Origin: Streptomyces sp. CB00316
GTDB taxonomy: Bacteria; Actinomycetota; Actinomycetes; Streptomycetales; Streptomycetaceae
Length of the DNA stretch: 64,000 nt
Direction: 5' to 3'
Assembly (NCBI RefSeq): GCF_001905595.1
Contig: NZ_LIXI01000005.1
Span: 62,001-126,000 of the forward strand
The notes under the pieces were generated by a model. It worked only from the letters and a program-made list of their open reading frames with translations, did no database searches and was not told where the DNA came from. The stretch's first letter is position 1. Each line of letters starts with the position of its first letter. The position numbers and the translations under genes were made by a program. Below, piece by piece: positions 9,436 to 20,719 of this stretch.

Positions 9436-11943
9436 CTACTCGTCGAAGGCTCCGGGCTTCCTGGTGCTGTCGCCCGGTTTCACCGGCGTGGGGACCACCT
9501 TGATCGGCAGCCCCTCGTCCCGGAACGCCTTCCTCGCCGCCTTCGCGACCTCCGGGTCCGAGAAGTGCCACTCCACCGGCTTGCCGCCGGCCGCCTCCAC
9601 CTGGGCGCGGGCCTCGGCGACGAACTTGTCCTTGCCGGACGGGGTGAGCGTGCCCGGGTCGGTCTTGGAGAGGTAGCTGCCGTAGCCGTTCTTGGCCTCC
9701 AGGTACGTCTGCCGGGAGGAGTCCCAGCCGTCGTACTCCACGGCCGGCTTGCCCTCGCGGGGGTGCGGTACGACGTACTCCTGGCCCCGGTTCGTACCGG
9801 TGATCTGCTCCTGGTAGCGGAGCCAGGACTCGTTCTTCCAGTTGGGCGCGGGGTTGCGGTCCCGGCTCGCCCAGTAGCCGTCGCCCGCGTCCGCGTCTCC
9901 GAGCGTACGGCTCTTGAGGTCATCCGCCCAGGACGGCGGGTTGTAGTTGCGCGGGTCGGAGGTGTCGTTGCGCTGCGGCTCGGGGTGCTGCTTCTTCTCC
10001 AGCTCCGCCTTTCGTGCCCGCTCCGGCTCCTCCAGCCGCTTCTGCTCCAGGTGTGCGGCCCGCTCCGCCGCCCGCGCCTCCGCCGCCGCCTTCCTGGCCG
10101 CCTCGTCGCACCCGCCGTTGGCCAGGACCACCCGGCCCGGCGAGCCGCCCGCCAGCACCCCCCTACCGGAGCCGGGGACTCCGCCGGTCCCCCCGCCCCC
10201 GTACCGCACCAGGGGTGGTGGCCCGGAGGCGATGGCACAACCCGTCCGGCGCGCCGCGTCCTCGGCGCTGTCCGCCGCCTCATCCGCTTCCTTCGCCGCC
10301 TTGCGCACGCCGTCGAGGTCGCCCGCCTCCGCCGCCGTGCGGGCCCGCCGCGCGGCAGCGCCCGCGTCGCCCGCCGCGTCCGCGACCTCGGAGGCCACCT
10401 TGCCGACCTTGCCGAGCTTTCCGGCCTTGCCGACCACCTTGGCCACGTTGTAGCCGGGGATGAAGAGCGAGCCGACGTTCCAGATCACATCGGTGACGGC
10501 CCGGGTCTTCTCCCCGTCGTTCCAGCGCTCGCGGACCTCGTCCCCGACGAAGACGTCGTCGCCGACCGTGACCACGGTGTTGACGGAGGCCTTGCCCCAG
10601 TCCCGGATCGCGCCCAGGTAGTCGCCGTCGCTCCACTTGTCGCCCGCGCTCCGGGAGTCCTTCGTCCACCGGTCGCCGAGCTGACGGCCGTAGTCGGCGA
10701 GACCGGCCCACGTCTCGGGCTTGAACAGGTCGATGATCCCGGAGATGTCGCCCCAGATGCCGTCGACCACCAGGCCTTTGAAGACCTGTGTCGTACGGTC
10801 CCAGGCGCAGCCGAAGAAGCCCCAGCCGCCGCAGTCCTCCTGCTCGTCGGCCCTGTCGCCTCCGCGTTCCTCGCCGTCCCCTTCGGCGGAGGCGGGTACG
10901 TCGTAGGCGGCCTCGGGCTCCTCGTGGTCCTCGGGAAAGGTGTCCTCGCCGGTGCCGGGGCGCCCGTCGTCGTCGGGGCCTCCGGTGCCGCCGCCTGTAG
11001 TGGTGCCCGAGGTGTCGGACGAGCCCGTGGAGCCCGAGGAGCCGGACGTCTCGCCGCCGGTGCCACCAGGTCCTCCGGTGCCGCCCGTCCCGCCGGGCCC
11101 GCCCGTCCCGCCTGTCGCGTCGCCGCCGGACGCTCCCGTACCGCCCGTGACCGTGGAGCCCGCGTCCGTACCACCGGATGCATCACCGGACGTACCGGCG
11201 TCGGCACCCCCCTCAGCGCCCTGGGACGAGCCCCCGTCGGAAACGCCCCCGTCCGTCCCCGTGCCCCCCGACGTGTCCCCCGCCTCCACCTCACCGCTGC
11301 CGCCCGAGACCGGGCACGAGCTGCCGGTCAGCGAGCAGATCGCCGACTGGAGCCCTTCCGTGATCCGGCCGCCCAGGCCCCCCACCGTCAGCGCCGCGAT
11401 CAGCGCGACCACGATCAGGACCAGGCCCAGGTACTCCAGCGCGGACTGCCCCCGGTCCCGCTTCCACGTGATCATGTACGGGAGCGAGAACGCCGGCGGC
11501 TCCCCGCGCTCCCGGGGCGGCAGCAGGAACCACGCCCGGCTCCGGGCCCGGCTCAGCAGCACCAGGATCACGACGGGCAGTACCAGCTGCGTGAGCCCGT
11601 CCGGTGACCCGTCCGCCAGGTTGCCGAGGCCTCCGATGATCAGCCAGACCTGGACGGCGACGATCCCCCACCGGACGCGCCTGCCGCCCGTCCGCAGGTG
11701 CCAGGCCAGCAGTGCGCAGAGCACCCCGGGCGCGGAGGCGTACAGCAGGATGCCGAGCACCTGCGCGCCCATGGCGTCGACGGCGATCGCGGAGCCGGAG
11801 AGGCCGATCGCGCCGAGGGCCGTCGCGCCGAGCAGGACGAGGAGCAGCACCCGCACCACGGCGAGCGGGCCCGGGAGGTCATGCCTAGTGGCTGCGGCCG
11901 GAGCCGGGCCTCCCGCTACGGGTATGCCACCGACAGCAGACAT
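9436..11943 (-). CDS. Polymorphic toxin with four N-terminal membrane segments, an internal Flp-type prepilin motif and a Tox-REase-5-like nuclease domain
   Basis: The protein has 835 residues from ATG 11943. A TTG at 11982 is possible but unlikely. Residues 26-50, 57-82, 91-110 and 116-132 are hydrophobic. Residues 164-170 read G-QSAL-EY, matching the Flp prepilin pattern G/XXXXEY, and are followed by a 20-residue hydrophobic helix (172-191). Residues 211-350 are a Gly/Thr/Ser/Asp linker. Residues 370-560 form a pretoxin region with W-rich and then Ala/Lys-rich helices. The last ~130 residues contain VEYDGWD and YLEAKNGYGSY, matching the D/E-X-ExK core of a restriction-endonuclease fold (Tox-REase-5). 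Expected activity is DNA cleavage, and the downstream Imm52-like gene would protect the producer. The delivery route is unknown. Confidence 0.75.
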   Translation of the reverse strand: MSAVGGIPVAGGPAPAAATRHDLPGPLAVVRVLLLVLLGATALGAIGLSGSAIAVDAMGAQVLGILLYASAPGVLCALLAWHLRTGGRRVRWGIVAVQVWLIIGGLGNLADGSPDGLTQLVLPVVILVLLSRARSRAWFLLPPRERGEPPAFSLPYMITWKRDRGQSALEYLGLVLIVVALIAALTVGGLGGRITEGLQSAICSLTGSSCPVSGGSGEVEAGDTSGGTGTDGGVSDGGSSQGAEGGADAGTSGDASGGTDAGSTVTGGTGASGGDATGGTGGPGGTGGTGGPGGTGGETSGSSGSTGSSDTSGTTTGGGTGGPDDDGRPGTGEDTFPEDHEEPEAAYDVPASAEGDGEERGGDRADEQEDCGGWGFFGCAWDRTTQVFKGLVVDGIWGDISGIIDLFKPETWAGLADYGRQLGDRWTKDSRSAGDKWSDGDYLGAIRDWGKASVNTVVTVGDDVFVGDEVRERWNDGEKTRAVTDVIWNVGSLFIPGYNVAKVVGKAGKLGKVGKVASEVADAAGDAGAAARRARTAAEAGDLDGVRKAAKEADEAADSAEDAARRTGCAIASGPPPLVRYGGGGTGGVPGSGRGVLAGGSPGRVVLANGGCDEAARKAAAEARAAERAAHLEQKRLEEPERARKAELEKKQHPEPQRNDTSDPRNYNPPSWADDLKSRTLGDADAGDGYWASRDRNPAPNWKNESWLRYQEQITGTNRGQEYVVPHPREGKPAVEYDGWDSSRQTYLEAKNGYGSYLSKTDPGTLTPSGKDKFVAEARAQVEAAGGKPVEWHFSDPEVAKAARKAFRDEGLPIKVVPTPVKPGDSTRKPGAFDE

Positions 11944-12074
11944 ACGTGATCCGACCCCCGGTGCCCATGAGTGACATGACAACCGGTCACCCTAGGGTCG
12001 GGGCGCCTGACCCGTCGTGGGCCCCAGGACCCAACCCGGGGCCCATAGGGGCGGGTTGGTCCGCCCATGCAGAC

Positions 12075-12113
12075 GGCTGCCGGGCGCCCCAGGTGAAGGG
12101 GCGCCCGGCAGCC
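12075..12113 (-). terminator. serA terminator
   Basis: A perfect 16 bp inverted repeat (12075-12090 with 12098-12113, starting GGCTGCCGGGCG) has a 7-base loop. It lies 19 bases beyond the serA stop codon. No U tract follows, typical of high-GC actinobacteria. Confidence 0.85.
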
Positions 12114-12132
12114 GGGAACGGAGCGGGGTGCG

Positions 12133-13725
12133 TCAGTCGGTGAGGTTCACGGAGCGGGCCGAGGAGGCGCCGATCTCGTCGGCGATCTCGGTGAGCACCG
12201 TCTGCGGGACGGTCTCGTCGACGGTGAGGACGACCAGGGCCTCGCCGCCCTCCGCCGCCCGCGAGACCTGCATGCCCGCGATGTTCAGGCCGGCCTCGCC
12301 GAGGATCTTGCCGACCGCGCCGACCACACCGGGACGGTCCTGGTAGCGCAGGACGACCATGTGGTCGGCGAGCGCCAGGTCCACGTCGTGCTCGCCGATG
12401 GCCACGATCTTCTGGAGGTGCTTCGGGCCCGCCAGCGTGCCGGAGACCGCGACCTCCTCGCCGCTGGAGAGCGTGCCGCGCACGGTGACCACGTTGCGGT
12501 GGTCGGGCGACTCGGAGCTGGTGGTGAGGCGGACCTCGACCCCGCGCTCCTGGGCGAAGAGCGGCGCGTTGACGTAGGAGACGGTCTCGTCGACGACGTC
12601 CTCGAAGACGCCCTTGAGCGCCGAGAGCTCCAGCACCTTGACGTCGTGCTGGGTGATCTCGCCGTACACCTCGACATCGAGGCGGGCCGCGACCTCGCCC
12701 GCGAGCGCGGTGAAGATCCGGCCGAGCTTCTCGGCGAGCGGCAGGCCGGGGCGCACGTCCTCGGCGATGACGCCGCCCTGGACGTTGACCGCGTCCGGGA
12801 CCAGCTCACCGGCGAGCGCGAGGCGCACCGACCTGGCGACCGCGATGCCCGCCTTCTCCTGGGCCTCGTCGGTGGAGGCGCCGAGGTGCGGGGTGCAGAC
12901 GACCTGGTCGAACTGGAAGAGCGGAGAGTCCGTGCAGGGCTCCTTCGCGTACACGTCCAGGCCGGCGCCGGCGACGCGGCCCTCCTTGAGGGCGGAGTGC
13001 AGCGCCTCCTCGTCCACGATGCCGCCGCGCGCGGCGTTGACGATGCGGACCGAGGGCTTCACCTTGTGCAGCGCCTCGTCCCCGATGAGGCCGAGGGTCT
13101 CGGGGGTCTTGGGCAGGTGCACGGTGATGAAGTCGGCGACCTCGAGCAGCTCGTCCAGGCTGAGGAGCTTGACGCCCATCTGCGCGGCGCGGGCCGGCTG
13201 GACGTAGGGGTCGTACGCGACGATCTTCATGCCGAACGCCGACATGCGCTGCGCGACCAGGACACCGATGCGGCCGAGGCCGACGACGCCTAGGACCTTC
13301 TCGCTGAGCTCCACCCCGGTGTACTTGGAGCGCTTCCACTCGCCGTTCTTGAGGGCGGTGTTGGCCTGCGGGATGTTGCGCGCGGTGGCGACCAGCAGAC
13401 CGCAGGCGAGCTCGGCGGCGGTCACGATGTTGGAGGTCGGGGCGTTGACGACCATCACGCCGGCCTTGGTGGCCGAGGAGACGTCGACGTTGTCCAGACC
13501 GACGCCCGCGCGGGCCACCACGCGGAGCTTCTTCGCGGCGGCGATGGCCTCGGCGTCGACCTTCGTGGCGGAACGCACCAGGATGGCGTCGACGTCGGCG
13601 ATCGCGGGGAGCAGTTCGGCGCGGTCCGCGCCGTTGCAGTGCCGGATCTCGAAATCCGGACCCAGAGCGTCGACCGTGGCGGGCGACAGCTCTTCAGCGA
13701 TGAGTACGACAGGTTTCGAGCTCAC
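12133..13725 (-). CDS. serA: D-3-phosphoglycerate dehydrogenase
   Basis: First committed step of serine synthesis: NAD+-dependent oxidation of 3-phosphoglycerate to 3-phosphohydroxypyruvate. The protein has 530 residues from GTG 13725, with GAGGA 7 bases upstream. It is the long form: substrate and NAD-binding domains (GLGRIGVLVAQRM; catalytic Arg in NAARGGIVDEEA, His in TPHLGAST), then an allosteric substrate-binding domain, then a C-terminal ACT domain (about 455-530, ending in PQTVLTEIADEIGASSARSV). The ACT domain usually senses serine. It is a single-gene unit ended by a strong hairpin. Upstream lies the ilvC terminator. Confidence 0.97.
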   Translation of the reverse strand: MSSKPVVLIAEELSPATVDALGPDFEIRHCNGADRAELLPAIADVDAILVRSATKVDAEAIAAAKKLRVVARAGVGLDNVDVSSATKAGVMVVNAPTSNIVTAAELACGLLVATARNIPQANTALKNGEWKRSKYTGVELSEKVLGVVGLGRIGVLVAQRMSAFGMKIVAYDPYVQPARAAQMGVKLLSLDELLEVADFITVHLPKTPETLGLIGDEALHKVKPSVRIVNAARGGIVDEEALHSALKEGRVAGAGLDVYAKEPCTDSPLFQFDQVVCTPHLGASTDEAQEKAGIAVARSVRLALAGELVPDAVNVQGGVIAEDVRPGLPLAEKLGRIFTALAGEVAARLDVEVYGEITQHDVKVLELSALKGVFEDVVDETVSYVNAPLFAQERGVEVRLTTSSESPDHRNVVTVRGTLSSGEEVAVSGTLAGPKHLQKIVAIGEHDVDLALADHMVVLRYQDRPGVVGAVGKILGEAGLNIAGMQVSRAAEGGEALVVLTVDETVPQTVLTEIADEIGASSARSVNLTD

Positions 13726-13994
13726 GTGAGTCCTCACAAGTCCAGTGCGGACGGCCGTCCCGACGGCCGCAGGCGGTGGAGGGGCTAGCCGCGTGGTAGA
13801 CGCACGACACTGTGGGCCCTGACGCGTGTATGTGTTGAGAAGTGTAGTGGTGCGGAGGGCCCTCTACTGCGCCCCGGTGGAAGGATCACCCGCACGAGGG
13901 TGGACGTGGTGTACACCCGTACGGAACCACGGCTTCCGCGACCGGCTCGCACCCGGTCTCCGCAGTGACACGGGGGTGCGAGGCGGGGTGATAC

Positions 13995-14029
13995 GGAGCG
14001 GGGCGGGCCCGTCGGACCCGCCCCGCTCC
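13995..14029 (-). terminator. ilvBNC operon terminator
   Basis: A 13 bp perfect stem (13995-14007 with 14017-14029, starting GGAGCGGGG) has a 9-base loop, 8 bases beyond the ilvC stop. It separates the ilv operon from the downstream serA unit. Confidence 0.8.
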
Positions 14030-14037
14030 CCCGAGGC

Positions 14038-15676
<1,639 letters not shown>

Positions 15677-15699
15677 GGGAGTCGTTCTCTCTCTGTCTC

Positions 15700-17556
15700 T
15701 CAGTCGTCTTCGTTGTCGCCGAAGTCGGGGCGGACGCCGCGTGCGGCCTGGACCTCGTCGTTGGAGGTGCCGGCGGCGACCATCGGCCAGACCATGGCGT
15801 CCTCGTGGACGATGAAGTCGATCACGACGGGGCGGTCGTTGACGGAGTTGGCCTCTTCGATGACCTTGTCCAGGTCGGCCGGGTCCTCACAGCGGATGGC
15901 GTAGCAGCCCATGGCCTCGGACAGCTTGACGAAGTCCGGGACGCGGGTGCCCTTGGCCGGGGCACCGTCGGTGTCCGTGCCGGAGTGCAGCACGGTGTTG
16001 GAGTACCGCTGGTTGTAGAAGAGGGTCTGCCACTGGCGGACCATCCCGAGGGCGCCGTTGTTGATGATGGCGACCTTGATCGGGATGTTGTTGAGCGCGC
16101 AGGTGGTCAGTTCCTGGTTGGTCATCTGGAAGCAGCCGTCACCGTCGATCGCCCAGACCGTGCGGTCGGGCATGCCGGCCTTGGCGCCCATGGCGGCGGG
16201 GACCGCGTACCCCATCGTTCCGGCGCCGCCGCTGTTGAGCCAGGTGGCGGGCTGCTCGTAGTCGATGAAGTGGGAGGCCCACATCTGGTGCTGGCCGACG
16301 CCCGCCGCGAAGATCGTGCCCTCGGGGGCGAGCTTGCCGATGCGCTGGATGACCTGCTGCGGGGAGAGGCTGCCGTCCTCGGGCAGGTCGTAGCCGAGAG
16401 GATAGGTGTCGCGCCAGCGGTTGAGGTCCTTCCACCATGCGGTGTAGTCGCCGGTGTTGCCGTCCGTGTGCTCGGCCTGGACGGCCTGGACCAGGTCGGC
16501 CAGGACCTCGCGGGCGTCGCCCACGATGGGCACGTCGGCGGTGCGGTTCTTGCCGATCTCGGCCGGGTCGATGTCGGCGTGGACGATCTTGGCGTACGGG
16601 GCGAAGCTGTCCAGCTTGCCGGTGACGCGGTCGTCGAAGCGGGCTCCGAGGGCGACGATCAGGTCGGCCTTCTGCAGCGCGGTGACGGCGGTGACCGCAC
16701 CGTGCATGCCCGGCATTCCCACGTGCAGCGGGTGGCTGTCGGGGAAGGCGCCGAGCGCCATCAGGGTGGTGGTGACGGGCGCTCCGGTCAGCTCCGCGAG
16801 GACCTTCAGCTCGGCGGTGGCACCGGCCTTGAGGACGCCGCCGCCGACGTAGAGCACGGGGCGCTTGGACTGGGTGATCAGCTTGGCCGCCTCGCGGATC
16901 TGCTTGGCGTGCGGCTTGGTGACGGGCCGGTAGCCGGGCAGGTCCTGGGTGGGCGGCCAGCTGAAGGTGGTCTGCGCCTGGAGGGCGTCCTTGGCGATGT
17001 CGACGAGGACGGGGCCCGGGCGGCCGGTGGAGGCGATGTGGAAGGCCTCGGCGATGGTGTGCGGGATGTCCTCGGCCTTGGTGACCAGGAAGTTGTGCTT
17101 GGTGATCGGCATCGTGATGCCGCAGATGTCGGCTTCCTGGAAGGCGTCGGTACCGATGGCCTTGGAGGCGACCTGTCCGGTGATCGCGACGAGCGGCACG
17201 GAGTCCATGTGCGCGTCGGCGATCGGGGTGACCAGGTTGGTGGCGCCGGGGCCGGAGGTGGCCATGCAGACGCCGACCTTGCCGGTGGCCTGCGCGTATC
17301 CGGTGGCGGCGTGGCCGGCGCCCTGCTCGTGGCGGACCAGGACGTGGCGGACCCGGGTGGAGTCCATCATCGGGTCGTAGGCGGGGAGGATCGCGCCGCC
17401 GGGAATGCCGAATACCGTGTCGGCGCCGACTTCCTCGAGAGAACGGATGAGGGACTGCGCGCCCGTGACGTGCTCAACGGTGACGGACGGCTGTCCGCCG
17501 TTACGGGCGCGCGGCTGCGGGTGGTGGGCCCCGGTGGCCTGCTCGGTCATCGGCAT
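15700..17556 (-). CDS. ilvB: Acetolactate synthase, large catalytic subunit
   Basis: Thiamine diphosphate-dependent condensation of pyruvate with pyruvate or 2-ketobutyrate, the first step of valine, leucine and isoleucine synthesis. The protein has 618 residues from ATG 17556 (AGAAGAG upstream); ATG 17550 is an alternative. It has the three-domain TPP enzyme layout: PYR domain with the catalytic Glu in [15 protein letters not shown], central FAD-binding domain, and PP domain with [12 protein letters not shown] and the [12 protein letters not shown] segment. The upstream 200 bases hold a leader peptide and an attenuator, so expression should respond to charged Ile/Leu/Val tRNAs. Confidence 0.97.
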   Translation of the reverse strand: MPMTEQATGAHHPQPRARNGGQPSVTVEHVTGAQSLIRSLEEVGADTVFGIPGGAILPAYDPMMDSTRVRHVLVRHEQGAGHAATGYAQATGKVGVCMATSGPGATNLVTPIADAHMDSVPLVAITGQVASKAIGTDAFQEADICGITMPITKHNFLVTKAEDIPHTIAEAFHIASTGRPGPVLVDIAKDALQAQTTFSWPPTQDLPGYRPVTKPHAKQIREAAKLITQSKRPVLYVGGGVLKAGATAELKVLAELTGAPVTTTLMALGAFPDSHPLHVGMPGMHGAVTAVTALQKADLIVALGARFDDRVTGKLDSFAPYAKIVHADIDPAEIGKNRTADVPIVGDAREVLADLVQAVQAEHTDGNTGDYTAWWKDLNRWRDTYPLGYDLPEDGSLSPQQVIQRIGKLAPEGTIFAAGVGQHQMWASHFIDYEQPATWLNSGGAGTMGYAVPAAMGAKAGMPDRTVWAIDGDGCFQMTNQELTTCALNNIPIKVAIINNGALGMVRQWQTLFYNQRYSNTVLHSGTDTDGAPAKGTRVPDFVKLSEAMGCYAIRCEDPADLDKVIEEANSVNDRPVVIDFIVHEDAMVWPMVAAGTSNDEVQAARGVRPDFGDNEDD

Positions 17557-17634
17557 TCTCTTCTCGAAGCTGAGGGTTTTCGCGGGTGGTTTTTCGCGGA
17601 TGTTTTGCAGCGATTTGAGAGGTGTCAGTGCAAC

Positions 17635-17668
17635 AAAAAACCCCTCGTGCCGTGAGGCAAGCGAGGGG
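17635..17668 (-). terminator. ilvBNC transcription attenuator (intrinsic terminator in the leader)
   Basis: On the minus strand, CCCCTCG (17662-17668) pairs with CGAGGGG (17641-17647). An inner TGCC/GGCA stem adds to it, and a run of six T residues follows directly (17635-17640), a classic rho-independent terminator and rare in such a GC-rich genome. It lies between the 13-codon leader peptide and ilvB. A smaller AGAGT/ACTCT hairpin at about 17691-17713 could act as the pause hairpin. Confidence 0.88.
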
Positions 17669-17713
17669 AGCGCGCCGGGTGCGGTCCGCAGAGTGTCGTG
17701 GAGTGACTCTGCT

Positions 17714-17755
17714 TCAGCCGACGCGCTTTCCAAGTACGAGAATTCGGGTGCGCAT
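17714..17755 (-). CDS. ilvB operon leader peptide
   Basis: A 13-codon frame, [13 protein letters not shown], runs from ATG 17755 to TGA 17714 with GGAGAGAGGG about 8 bases upstream. It contains the consecutive regulatory codons Ile-Leu-Val-Leu plus a further Val. Stalling on uncharged Ile, Leu or Val tRNA would change the folding of the downstream attenuator and let transcription enter ilvB. Peptides of this kind precede ilvB in actinobacteria. The gene starts only 33 bases after the cdgC stop. A TTGACA hexamer overlaps that stop (about 17788-17793), but I could not pair it with a clear -10 box. Confidence 0.88.
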   Translation of the reverse strand: MRTRILVLGKRVG

Positions 17756-17788
17756 GGCATTGACCCTCTCTCCGGCACGCATGACGTG

Positions 17789-20719
17789 TCAAGTGGGTGG
17801 GACGGGCGTCTCAGCATGTGATCCGGTGAGCAGTGGGAGCGAGCCTCCCGCCATCACCGTACGGGGGCCGGGGACGCCCGGCACGGGGAACTGGCCGCGC
17901 ACCAGGGCGCGTCGCAGCCGGTACTCGTCCAGCGGGCCGGAGAAGGCCATCCCCCGGCCGTGGGTGCACCCCATGGCGCGGAGCGCGAGGACCTGCTCGG
18001 GGACGTCGACCCCGTCGGCGACGGACTGGAGGCCGAGGTCGCAGGCGATCCGGAGCAGCCCACTGGTGATCTTGTGCAGTCTGGCCGATTCCACCACCCC
18101 CTCGACCAGGTTCCGGTCGAGTTTCAGCACGTCGATGGGGAGGCGGCGCAGCGCGTTGATCGCGGCGAATCCGCTGCCGAAGCCGTCGAGGGCGATCCGG
18201 ACGCCGAGGCGCCGCAGGGCCACCAGACGCCGCTCCAGCTCGTCGAAGGAGACCCGGGGGTCGCTGTCGGCCAGCTCGATCATCAGCGCCCCCGACGGCA
18301 GCCCGTGGCGGGTCAGCAGCGCCTCGACGGAGCCGAAGGGCAGGGCCTTGTCGAGCAACCGGGTGGCGGAGAGGCGTACGGAGACGGCGACGGGGTGTCC
18401 GGCCCTGGCCCGGTCGGCGGCCTGTCTCACGGCCTCCTCCAGGAGCCAGCGGCCGAGCTCGGCGGTGCGGTCGTCGTCGCCGGTGACCCGGAGGAACTCG
18501 GCGGGGGTGAAGAGGATGCCCTGGGCGGAGCGCCAGCGGGCCTGCGCGGCCACGGCGGCGACGGAGCCGCTGGCGAGGTGGACGACCGGCTGGTGCAGCA
18601 GGGCGAACTCGCCCTCACGCAGGGCGGTGCGCAGCCGGGTGGCCAGCTCGGAGCGGCGTACGACGTCGGCCTGCATCTGCGGGGCGTACAGCTCGACCCG
18701 GTCCTTGCCGCCGGCCTTGGCGCGGTACATCGCGAGGTCCGCGTTGCGCATGAGGTCGGTGGGGGTGATCCCGGGCTCGGCGAAGGCGACGCCGATGGAG
18801 GCGGCCACCCGGACCTCGCTGGGGCCGATCCGGTAGGGCTGGGAGAGGGTGAGGCGGAGCCGGTCGGCGATCTCGTGGACCTGGTACTCCCGGGCTCCCT
18901 GGTCGCGGGTGCCGTCGCCCGTGATGAGCGCGGCGAACTCGTCGCCGCCGAGGCGGGCCGCGGTGTCACCGGCCCGGACGGACTCCTGGAGGCGGCGGGC
19001 GGCCTGGATGAGCAGCTCGTCGCCCGCCTGGTGGCCGATGGTGTCGTTGACCGCCTTGAAGCCGTCGAGGTCGATGAAGAGCACGGCGGTGCCCAAGTCG
19101 CCGGCCCGGCGGCCGGTGAGCGCCTGGCGGACCCGGGAGGTGAACAGGGCGCGGTTCGGCAGGTCGGTGAGTGGGTCGTGCTCGGCGTTGTGCTGCAACT
19201 GTGCCTGGAGCCTGACCCGTTCGGTGACGTCCCGGCTGTTGAGGAGGAGCCCGCCCTGGTGCCGGTTGACGGTGGACTCGGCATGGAGCCAGTCGCCGGT
19301 GCCGGAGCGGAAGCGGCACTCGATGCGGGTGGCGGGCTCCTCGTGGGGCGGGGCGGCCAGGAAGCGCCGCACCTCGTGGACGACGCGACCGAGGTCGTCG
19401 GGGTGGATGATCGAGGAGAGCTCGGAGCCGACGAGATCCTCGGCGTCGCGCCCGTAGACCCCGGCGGCCGCGGGGCTGACGTACCGCAGGGTGCCGCTGG
19501 GGGCGGCGATCATGATGACGTCGCTGGAGCCCTGCACCAGGGAGCGGAAGTGGTTCTCCTTCTGGGCCAGCTCCTGGGTGAGGGAGATGTTGTCGAGGAG
19601 CATGATCCCCTGCCGGACGACCAGGGCGAGGACGACCGTGCAGCCGGTGAGGACGACGACCCGGTCCACCCGGCGGCCCTCGACCACGGTGTACAGGATG
19701 CCCAGGGTGCAGACCGCCGCGGCGAGATACGGGGTCAGCGCGGCCAGCGACCCGGCGATCGGGCGGCTGGTGGTGCGCGGCGGCCCGGGGCGGCCACTGC
19801 AGGGAACCCGGCGCCCCGCCCCCCAGGGGGCGTAGGCCAGGAGCAGCGAACCGGCGAACCAGCCGGCGTCGAGCAGCTGGCCCGAGTGGTAGGTGGAGCG
19901 CAGCAGCGGTGAGGTGAACACCGCGTCGCACAGGACGGTCAGCGCCAGGGCGGCGATCGCGGTGTTGACCGCGGAGCGGTTGCCCCCCGAGCGGCGGAAG
20001 TGCAGCGCGAGCACCATGGAGACGAGCACGATGTCCAGCAGCGGATAGGCCAGCGAGAGCGCAGCCGGGCCCACACTGGCCTCCTGGACGCCCGCCATGT
20101 GCGCGGCGTGCGCGAGGGCGAGGCTCCAGGCGAGGGTCAGCAGGGAGCCGCCGATCAGCCAGGCGTCCAGGGCCAGACAGACCCAGCCGGCCCGGGTGAC
20201 GGGGCGCTTGGCGAGCACGAGCAGTCCCACGATGGCGGGCGGCGCGAAGCAGAGGAAGAAGGCGTCGGCCGCCGACGGGGTGGGCACGGGGACGCCGAGC
20301 ACCACCTCGTACCACCCCCAGACGGCGTTGCCGCAGGCCGCCATGAGGGAGGAGAGCGAGAAGAGCAGCCAGGCGGGCCGCAGCCGCCCGGCGCTCACCC
20401 GGGCGTAGAGGAAGCAGGAGACGGCGGCGACCAGCGCCGCCGCGGCGAGGCCGAAGTCCCCCATGAAGCGGGCCAGTTGCGGCGAGCCCCAGCCGACGGC
20501 CGCTCCGACCGAGTATCCGGCGCAGATGGCGCCGAGCAGGATCCGGGCCCGCAGCCCCGTGGAGCCCGCGGCGGCGGAACGCGGCGAGAGCCAGGCCCCC
20601 AGGACGCTCACCGGATCGCTCCCCGTCCCGGCCCCGGGCGCCGGCCCGGAGTGAAATCCGGCCACTCGCGGGCGCCTTGTCCGGGCAGCGGCGATGGCCG
20701 CCGCAGCCGGCTCGGCCAC
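17789..20719 (-). CDS. cdgC: CdgC-like membrane protein: PAS, GGDEF and degenerate EAL domains
   Basis: The protein has 976 residues from GTG 20719 (GGAGAG upstream; a later GTG is possible). Residues 55-330 hold about eight to ten membrane segments, followed by a PAS domain (about 395-510, [19 protein letters not shown]). The GGDEF domain keeps the active motif ARLGGDEF (about residue 590), so diguanylate cyclase activity is expected. The EAL domain is degenerate: the EAL triplet is AAQ (about 725), the DDFGTGYSSL loop reads [10 protein letters not shown] (about 845), and the later VAEGVE reads VADGVD. It lies next to ilvB, as cdgC does in the Streptomyces genomes I recall. CdgC is a known diguanylate cyclase controlling Streptomyces development. 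The symbol is by synteny and architecture. Confidence 0.85.
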   Translation of the reverse strand: MAEPAAAAIAAARTRRPRVAGFHSGPAPGAGTGSDPVSVLGAWLSPRSAAAGSTGLRARILLGAICAGYSVGAAVGWGSPQLARFMGDFGLAAAALVAAVSCFLYARVSAGRLRPAWLLFSLSSLMAACGNAVWGWYEVVLGVPVPTPSAADAFFLCFAPPAIVGLLVLAKRPVTRAGWVCLALDAWLIGGSLLTLAWSLALAHAAHMAGVQEASVGPAALSLAYPLLDIVLVSMVLALHFRRSGGNRSAVNTAIAALALTVLCDAVFTSPLLRSTYHSGQLLDAGWFAGSLLLAYAPWGAGRRVPCSGRPGPPRTTSRPIAGSLAALTPYLAAAVCTLGILYTVVEGRRVDRVVVLTGCTVVLALVVRQGIMLLDNISLTQELAQKENHFRSLVQGSSDVIMIAAPSGTLRYVSPAAAGVYGRDAEDLVGSELSSIIHPDDLGRVVHEVRRFLAAPPHEEPATRIECRFRSGTGDWLHAESTVNRHQGGLLLNSRDVTERVRLQAQLQHNAEHDPLTDLPNRALFTSRVRQALTGRRAGDLGTAVLFIDLDGFKAVNDTIGHQAGDELLIQAARRLQESVRAGDTAARLGGDEFAALITGDGTRDQGAREYQVHEIADRLRLTLSQPYRIGPSEVRVAASIGVAFAEPGITPTDLMRNADLAMYRAKAGGKDRVELYAPQMQADVVRRSELATRLRTALREGEFALLHQPVVHLASGSVAAVAAQARWRSAQGILFTPAEFLRVTGDDDRTAELGRWLLEEAVRQAADRARAGHPVAVSVRLSATRLLDKALPFGSVEALLTRHGLPSGALMIELADSDPRVSFDELERRLVALRRLGVRIALDGFGSGFAAINALRRLPIDVLKLDRNLVEGVVESARLHKITSGLLRIACDLGLQSVADGVDVPEQVLALRAMGCTHGRGMAFSGPLDEYRLRRALVRGQFPVPGVPGPRTVMAGGSLPLLTGSHAETPVPPT

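Noticed and set aside
8995..11607. 870-codon plus-strand open frame opposite the toxin gene
   Set aside because: Antisense of a gene with clear domains; the Gly-rich linker keeps stops away on both strands.
17960..19912. 650-codon plus-strand open frame opposite the cdgC-like gene
   Set aside because: Shadow of the GGDEF/EAL gene, with low-complexity composition and no family resemblance.
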